A DNA stretch of 64,000 bases from positions 248,001-312,000 of the forward strand of contig NBAY01000029.1 in NCBI GenBank assembly GCA_002794775.1. The letters run 5' to 3'. Positions 57,376-64,000 of this stretch are shown piece after piece. The notes beneath the pieces are model-generated. The model saw only the letters and a list, made by a program, of their open reading frames with translations. It did no database searches and had not been told where the DNA came from. Both the position numbers and the translations under genes were made by a program. Position 1 is the stretch's first letter, and every line of letters begins with the position of its first letter. Origin of the DNA: Porodaedalea pini. Its lineage: Eukaryota > Basidiomycota > Agaricomycetes > Hymenochaetales > Hymenochaetaceae.

Positions 57376-59183
57376 TTAGGTGAGGCAATACCCGCCGTCA
57401 ACGAGGAGCTCTGCACCCGTGATGAAGCGTGCGGCGTCGCTACTCAGGAACACGACAGCGCCCTGAAGACAGGTCGAGCGTAGAAAAGAGGGGTCAATGC
57501 GATGTAGGAAGAATCAAAGATGAACGGCAACGTACGTCGAGGTCGTCCGGCTCACCGAGCTGTAAAATCTAGTGTCAGATAGGCAGCAAGAAGAAATATA
57601 ATGAAAGAGACGTACGCGGCCCATAGGTGTCATCGACTTCCACTTGCGCTGCATCCATCAAATGTTTTAGTATTCCCTATTTTCGGGATGATGAAGACAG
57701 GCTCACGTTGAGCTCCTGGTCTTGGTCAAGTACTTTTCGCGTCAGACGAGTCTGCATGTATCCCGGGCTGTTAAGACGAAAAGTTCAGAGGTATGCATTG
57801 GCGACGGCAGTCTTTCAGGCGGAGTACGTACCTGAGCGTATTAACGCGGACGTTCTTAGGTGCCCACTCGACTGCCAAACTCGCCGCCAGCTGCTTCACG
57901 GCTACATAACTGATGAGCGACCCGTGTTCGATGTTAAAACAAACTGAACAGTTGACGCACCTGCCTTCGAAGCATTGTATGGAGCCTGTGGCTATGCATC
58001 AATTCAAATTAGCTTCCGGGAGCAAGTGGCTCTAGCATAGGTATGTATGTATACCTGAGGGATATTCACAATCTGTAAGAATACCCTCCGTCTCAGCCAC
58101 ATCGAAGCAAAATAAAATCAATAGAATGAGCTTAAACGCACATCCGCACTCATACTCGCGATAAGTACAATTGAACCTCCGCCGTTGGGTATCATGTATT
58201 TTGCGGCTACGCGCGCGGTGTAAAATGCACCATGGTAGTTCACGTCGAACAGCAGCTTTGCGCGATCAGCTGGGTAGCTGCCCACAAAAGATTTACAAAT
58301 GAAACATAGTCAGCAGAAGAGTTTGTAGAAGGAAAGAAGCTACGCTTACTCCAGCGCGGAGTAATTCTCGACGATGCCTGTGGATCAAAAGATTTGAGTT
58401 AGCGTGTGTTTAGAAACTTAAAATCACAAGATAGGCGCGTTGAATTGAAAGAAGTCGAGTACGAGGCGGATATAACGGAGTGAAGAGATATATAAAGGGC
58501 AGTGAGAACAATACACGAACCAGCTGAGGCCACTACGGCATCAACCCGCCCAAAGTGCGCTATCACGTTTTCAAACGTTTTCTCCACAGACTTTTCTGAC
58601 GCGACATTGCAGCCAAATCCGACCACGTCCAGATCATCTTTCGCACTGTCCACTTCCTGTTCTGCGTGATACGAACGAAAACGGGATCAATTGCCCATGA
58701 TGAAATATATCCGAGGGGAAGGAATGACATACTGTATGATTCAACCATCTCCTTGGCAGCTTCCCGTGCTGCAGACTCTTGCATATCTAGAATCGCAAGC
58801 GAAGTGCATCCCCTAAGATTTTCGCGAGTCGAAATATGTATCCATGCTCAAAGAAGGAAACGATGTGATGGAACGTACATCTCAATGAACGCGCGACAAA
58901 ACTCGTATCCAAGGCCTCTCGCCGCGCCGGTGACGACGCACACCTTGCCCTTCATAGAAAAACGGTCAGGCAAAGTGACCTTGCGCGAGCTCTGCGGGCT
59001 CGCGCGGTCCTTCGATTCCGTCTGCACCTGTTTGTGCGCAGGTACGCTCATATGCCTTCCGTGAATCCTAGGGCCATGCCAACGCGTCAGCGACGCGGAA
59101 AAGGCTGTCTGCACGCGCAACTGAACGGTGGGTAGCCTGGAGGAGGCTCGCGCGAAGGACATGCGGGCGGCGGTGGCGTACAT
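57376..59183 (-). CDS. Short-chain dehydrogenase/reductase (sorbose reductase / polyol dehydrogenase-like)
   Basis: Minus strand, about ten exons; the first are 59183-58879, 58812-58733 and 58661-58521. SDR motifs: VVTGAARGLGYEFCRAFIEM (TGxxxGxG cofactor loop), GCTSLAILDMQE, FGCNVASEKSVEKTF, GRVDAVVASAGIVENY (NAG-like), LLFDVNYHGAFYTARVAAKY, SIVLIASMSAD (catalytic Ser), APYNASKAAVKQLAASLAVE (Tyr and Lys of YxxxK), VRVNTLSPGYMQT, GEPDDLDGAVVFLSSDAARF, ITGAELLVDGGYCLT then stop. All active-site residues are present and the joins keep frame, so it looks functional. Best family guess: NADP sorbose, xylulose or arabinitol reductases. The ~75-residue Arg/Ser-rich N-terminal extension from MYATAARMSFARASSRLPTV could be a mitochondrial presequence. 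Confidence 0.88.
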
Positions 59184-59689
59184 AGTGGATGGAGGTCAAG
59201 GGAATATTGCAAACATCGCTCTCCGGAATCCGAAATTGGAAGACCGGGCGATGCATTATCGGGGGTGATGGACCAATAACAAAAAATGCGCTAGAGTGGG
59301 GTCGAGCTGCTGCATAACGCAAAAGATGATGCAACGCAACGAACGAGCGTAGCGCTAGCATTTGTTCCCGGCAAGGACGGCCTGCGTCAGGAACGCGTTT
59401 TGTGACTGTTCATATGACGTCATCCGAATGTACGCATTTGGAATGTCACACGTCTCGTTTAATGTAGTCGTGGGAATCAATAAGCTGACTGACATTACTG
59501 GTGTCATTCTACCTTTTGGCTCAATTCATTGAGTTCTCCCGAACATCCGGTTCGTCTGCATCGCCGTTTCACTTTTTCTGTGATTTCTTATGTCATATTC
59601 GGTTTGTGTATGATTTTATGTGCACTAAAAAAATATACGCGTACAATGGAGTTGCTACTATGCACTAGCAAGGATTATTGAGCAGGGTA
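59184..59689. other. Upstream region of the SDR gene
   Basis: Promoter side of the minus-strand SDR gene. No coding region or repeat recognised. Confidence 0.4.
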
Positions 59690-60150
59690 GATGACCTTAT
59701 GTCCTGCAGTGGGGAGGGCCTGGAGGGCCCGCAAGCCGCAGGCCGAAGAAAGTATTACGCCGCGAGTGTAAGAATGAGTGTAAGAATCATAGTTGGCTGT
59801 GGAATTGGTATTCTCCGTCGTAGCATTGCCGACACGATGGTACGTCGTGTCAAATACAGAGTAGAATCGCTCCAGGAATGCGTAACCGTTGATGAAGTTA
59901 AGGCCTGCTCCAAGCTGGACACGAAGCTACGACGCATACATATTAATTGATGGCTGACAAGGAAATAGAAGCCAATACTCACGTCTCCGACGACGAGATA
60001 GGTCGAACTGTTGTCGCCGCAGATGAACTCGTTCAACGCCCGTGGGAATGTCTGCATGCGTTCTGTGTCAGTGCCGATCTAAAAGTACTACAACTTACAA
60101 GCTTCTGACCTTGATAGGCCCGTCGTATCCTTGAGCGTTGCACTCGTCTG
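59690..60150 (-). pseudogene. Partial copy of the 3' end of the aspartic protease gene
   Basis: Matches about 62385-62850 in the same orientation: FPRALNEFICGDNSSTYLVV and GDV, the last intron, then the final exon. The stop of the parent (Thr-Ala-Asn-stop) is changed, so the frame runs on into unrelated residues. The 5' three-quarters of the gene, including both catalytic Asp motifs, is absent. A non-functional tandem duplicate fragment. Confidence 0.75.
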
Positions 60151-61312
60151 TTAAAAGAATGACTCCAGATTACGAGTTGTCTCTCGGGCGTGCTACTTTG
60201 GAATGCGAAGGATGGTTTCGGAATCCATTAGAGGCCAGACTAGCTATACCCTATATGTGCTGCCGAACCAGAAATTTGGTGCCACTATCAGTGGCGTGGG
60301 AATCGTTTCCATTAACTGAAAGCTCGAATAGCCGATACAAAACAGACTTCTTTTCACTACTGCACCCACAAGTTGAAGGTCGTTCGTAAGCCATACCCGC
60401 AATGGTTATCAATCACTTTTGAAAAAAAAATTGAAAGCTCTCGACACCGAATTTCAGCGATAGAAACACTCTGCGGGTCGACGGACAACCCGGCTTCTTA
60501 TTTTCCTCGAGCATCGCTCAACCGTACTCAGGCGGAACAAACGCTGTACAATTCGCGTTACAGAACTTGCAATCCTGTATCTCGCGAAGTAGCGTCTGGA
60601 GGTCATGGTCGGCCTCTTTCGCGGCCACAGTGAAGTCCATCTGACCAGATGAGTGGATCGGGAAGCTACACTTCGCGCTTCAGGAACCGGCGCTCCCCTT
60701 TGAATTGACCCCTCCCATCCTCTCGATGAAAAGATCTCACGCGGAGGATATAAGTGAATTCATCCGTGTTCTTCAACGAACGAAACGCACGTCTAAAGCT
60801 GAGTATCCGGCAGTTCAATCATTGAATGATTCCTTCACCTCACAAACATTGCCACCCTGTGTATATAAATCTAGATGCATTTCGGGTTATACAGCAGCTG
60901 GGGTCCGAAAGTTTTACGTTGAACCGCATGTGTGCCCTCGTGTTGATGAGACTTATGGAAGTAGCACGGTATGCGCTCGGAGTGGAGTAAATCCCAATCT
61001 ATAAAGGTACATTGCAAAAACAAATCTCAAGGAAGTGAATCGTACGAGACGCTTGAGCGACACAAGGAATGGACAGCTCGGAAACCCCTCAGAAATAGCT
61101 ACTTAGCGCTGAGGCACGTTTGAATCGTGAGGTCGAAAATGCCGAACGAAAACGCGAACAAGTGCGGGATAGGAAGGAGACTTTATCAATGCGCCTGTGC
61201 TTCTGCCTGCCTGCCTCCTCCTTACTTCGCACTGCGTACAGCTCGCGACCGCTTTGTCAAAAATCGACCTTAAATGCATTCATGCTTTCGCTTTTCATCG
61301 AATGCGGCCAGA
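60151..61312. other. Gene-free stretch
   Basis: Short frames only; no family recognised. It should hold the promoter of the truncated NTPase gene that follows. Confidence 0.4.
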
Positions 61313-62270
61313 ATGGCTGTGAATCCTGGATTGTGCTCCCTCACCATTCAGCAATTTCGACCATCTGCTGCAGCGCGCTTTACAATCGGTAGCTGGGTGC
61401 GAACGAGTCAACTCTCAACACAAGAAGCATCCAGGAAGTTGGCAGGCGAAGAGAAAGGTGCCGTAGAGCGGTCAAACGAAGCAGACGGGCTAGAAGCAGT
61501 ACCACTCAGACGGAAAGAGGATATATCGCTATTTGCTGGCTTTTCCGGTCTCACTTCTATCACCGAGATATCGCTCTTCGATGCAACGTTAAAGCAAATC
61601 GGTGAGCTTGCAGTGTGTAAGTGTGCACATCAATACCTCCAGGAAAGTCGACTGACAGTGGGCAATGCAGTTCTTATTGCCGGTGTCGCGTATTTCAAAT
61701 GGCACAAGTGTAAAATTCTCAGAGGAGTGAGTGTACGGCTTATGTGTGATTATGGACTAATGGCCGGTGCTGCAGGTGGGAAAGGCTTTTGATGCTAGAT
61801 ACGACTCCGCTCTTGAGCTTGCTCCACGTTCCTTGGTTGGATGCTCAACGGAGGGAGTGGACGACGACGTGGAGCATCTGCGGCAGCAGGAGCAGCACTT
61901 AGTCGACCGCATCATTTCTGGCCAAGAGAAGGGCCACTATTACATGCTACTTGGGTCGAAAGTGCTCTAGATCTATCATCCAGGAATGGTCCATCATGCT
62001 TACGGATGTTTAGGGCTCAGGGAAAGCGGCAATGATCCTCAACGCGATGAAGAAAATCAATGCCAACGGTGTGGCGTTCTGTCACGCGCATCCTGATCTC
62101 GAAATCTTCCGTCAGCGTCTCGGGAAGGCGCTTAATTATAAATTCAGCGAGGATGCCCTGACCACTTTGTTCAAGAGACGTGATCCCCATAAAGGTCGGC
62201 GCTAGCATGTGAAATTGCGCATTAGATACTGACCCGATTTCTGTCAGGTGGACCTGCTTCGGATATCGAA
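61313..62270 (+). pseudogene. P-loop NTPase with mitochondrial-type N-terminus, 3'-truncated
   Basis: Exons 61313-61726, 61776-61961, 62014-62194 and 62248-62270 join in frame. The N-terminus MAVNPGLCSLTIQQFRPSAA, ARFTIGSWVRTS suits a mitochondrial presequence (an ATG at 61274 is also in frame). A TM-like segment VGNAVLIAGVAYFKW follows. The P-loop reads LLGSKGSGKAAMILNAM, with Ala where Thr or Ser is usual, then GVAFCHAHPDLEIFRQRLGK, ALNYKFSEDALTTLFKRRDP, GGPASDIER. After this the sequence runs into repeat-like DNA, and the frame adds about 28 unrelated residues before a stop. The family normally continues with the rest of the ATPase domain, so the gene lost its 3' part. Confidence 0.68.
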
Positions 62271-62484
62271 CGAGGTGGGCCATACGTTATATATTCTGAT
62301 CTGTTTGTGTTTGGTTTCATGCGCATTATCAAAATGTACAGTGATGCTACGAGGTAATATGCACTAGCAAAGATTATTGAGAAGGGTAAATGTCCGTATG
62401 TCCCGCAACGAGAGGTCGCGCAAGCGACGGGCCGAAGAAAGATTGCGCCGCAAGCGCTATAGTGAGTGTAAGGATGAGAGAAGG

Positions 62485-63893
62485 TTAGTTGGCTGTGGAA
62501 TTGGTATTCTCCGTCGTAGCAATGCCGATACGATGGTTCGTAGTGTCATATACAGAATAGAATCGCTCCAGAAATGCATAACCGTTGATGAAGTTGAGGC
62601 CTGCTCCGGACTGGACACCAAGCTACAGTGCATGCACATTAATCGAAGGTTGACGACGAAATAGACAGCAGCACTCACGTCTCCGACGACGAGGTAGGTC
62701 GAACTGTTGTCGCCGCCGATGAGCTCGTTCAACGCCCGAGGGAATGTCTGCGCGTTCTTTGTCAGCTCGAAGACAGCGCCACCGATCTCAAAGTACAAGC
62801 TCTCGAGCTGGTCATAGTCGTCACTTTCGATCTTGAGCAGGCCTGTCGCATTGTCGAGCGTCGCATTCGTCGCGTTCGTGTACGCGTCGAACGCATCGCT
62901 CGCTAAAAGCACGAGTGTACTTCCGGTATCGACAATACCCGACGCCGAGCTGAGGATCTGCTTCCCCGACGCGCCGTACGTGACGCTTTCGTCGATACCC
63001 CAGTACTTGCTCGCTGGTGACGTCTCCGTGATCGGCGCGTACGTGAGCTCGCCCGTGTACTTGCTATCGTCGACGCCGCCGAACGTGAGTACGCCGTTCC
63101 CGTTCGGCTGTGACGTCGTTGGAGCGAAGGAGACAGCGACTATTTCGCTCGAAATCTTTCCCTGTGTATACAAGTTGTCCAAAACGGTCGGCACAGACGA
63201 CGTGTTGTCTACTGTGCCTGCAGTAGTGGCGACTGGACCCAAACCGAGGATGCCATCGTAGCCAGCAAAGCCAGTCGTGGTGTTTGCAACGCCGATGCTC
63301 TGCTGCGAAATCACAAGCTCGGGCGAGAGCGTGACTGTATCGTTGTCTACATGAAAGTCAAAGAACTGTAAACTAGTCTCTCGAGAAATATATTAAGGAC
63401 ACGCACATTCCACGCCATCCACCTTCCCCGAGCCATAACTGACGGATACATTCCTGCCCGTGTCCACGCTAGAGCTGGTTGGCTCATATTTCTTGTCGGC
63501 ACCTGTGGTTATATATCAGAAGTTAGCAGCTGGATGATGCAATGTGGAATAATTTGAAGTTCCTATCCACGTGTTTGAACTGCCGGTGTCGACCACGAGC
63601 GAGTAACTCGTCGCCGGCTCGCCCACTCCGACGTCCGCAACGTAGGTCACAGCGGTATTCGTCGCGCTTATTGCACCATCGCGCCGCCCGAGTCCTGCAA
63701 GTTTGGACGCCGCCCGCGCGCGGTCGAGGTCAGCAATCTTCGAGCCACCGAGCGAAAGGTTGAGATGGAGCGCGAAGTCGAACGAGGCAAGCGCGGGTGG
63801 TGGGTCGCGGATCTGTACTACTGGCTTCGGGAGTGCGGTGCTACTGGTGGACAACGCAAGCACGAGGACAGCAACTTCGAGGGAGCCCAGCAT
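62485..63893 (-). CDS. Secreted pepsin-like aspartic protease (family A1)
   Basis: Minus strand, four exons: 63893-63563, 63502-63407, 63346-62679, 62610-62485, giving 406 residues. A hydrophobic start (VAVLVLALSTSSTA) is the signal peptide; a propeptide follows. Catalytic motif one is SLVVDTGSSNTWIG and motif two is GIVDTGSTLVLL, both intact. Others: DGILGLGPV, VLTFGGVDDSKYTGELTY, PRALNELIGGDNSSTYLVVG and the C-terminal GLNFINGYAFLERFYSVYDT. Intron 1 has no GT donor: the break after the first catalytic motif is G|GAACTT..CACAG, yet the frame requires it. Introns 2 and 3 are normal. Such proteases act outside the cell on protein substrates. Confidence 0.88.
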
Positions 63894-64000
63894 TGTGTCG
63901 AAAGGTGGAATAAAAAGAACGTGTGTTGTAAGGAATGGACGGAGAGAGAGAAAGGAGGCAGGAATTCAGACCGTCCTCGCCGTTGCAGACTTGGACGTCG

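Noticed and set aside
1..64000. CRISPR arrays, operons or riboswitches
   Set aside because: The window is intron-rich eukaryotic nuclear DNA; the only regular array is the minisatellite, which lacks unique spacers.

Overview
The window is nuclear DNA of a basidiomycete fungus, most likely a mushroom-forming agaricomycete. Coding regions are broken by many short introns (about 40-75 bases) with GT..AG ends and phase-consistent joins. The families also fit: a ZNFX1/Hrr1-type helicase with an RZ zinc finger, a decayed GH7 cellulase, a DUF2235 hydrolase, a Pcl-type cyclin fragment, a secreted pepsin-like protease, and several agaricomycete-type membrane proteins. Everything here was read by eye; no database search was run.

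Layout. 1-5530: 3' part of a ZNFX1-like RNA helicase (+). 5860-6880: broken GH7 cellulase (-). 8150-14335: repeat-derived block bounded by inverted ~850-base LTR-like repeats, holding decayed membrane-protein fragments. 15138-17210: DUF2235 hydrolase (+), convergent with a zinc-type alcohol dehydrogenase (17961-19656, -). 19700-21160: small TA-flanked terminal-inverted-repeat elements. 21577-22354: membrane protein (+). 22789-25855: two head-to-tail Helitron-like elements. 26706-28056: a membrane-protein gene whose last codons are interrupted by a 12.9-kb element (28057-40922). 41.0-45.1 kb: unidentified decayed coding. 45111-46639: two small genes. 46735-48051: third Helitron-like copy, inverted. 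49738-50135: another TA-flanked element. 51457-52100: small mitochondrial protein. 52508-56717: three tandem paralogues of an unnamed coiled-coil family. 57376-59183: SDR oxidoreductase. 59690-63893: pepsin-like protease, a partial copy of its 3' end, and a 3'-truncated P-loop NTPase.

The standout is the 12.9-kb element. Two nearly identical 6.28-kb arms face each other across a 305-base spacer, and the whole structure is flanked by a perfect 8-base direct repeat (CCTGAGGT). Removing the element and one repeat leaves an ordinary gene end (Pro-Glu-Val-stop), so this looks like a real transposition rather than an assembly fold-back. Each arm carries broken pieces of two host genes, a Pcl-type cyclin and ribosomal protein eS6, plus a 31-32-base minisatellite built on a self-complementary core. 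No transposase was recognised.

The genes do not form one pathway. The region reads as a few housekeeping or secreted-enzyme genes at the edges with a mobile-element sink in the middle. Old repeats appear CpG-poor, as expected if DNA methylation silenced them. The ZNFX1/Hrr1-like gene belongs to a family tied to small-RNA silencing, which is a thematic link to the large hairpin and not evidence of interaction.
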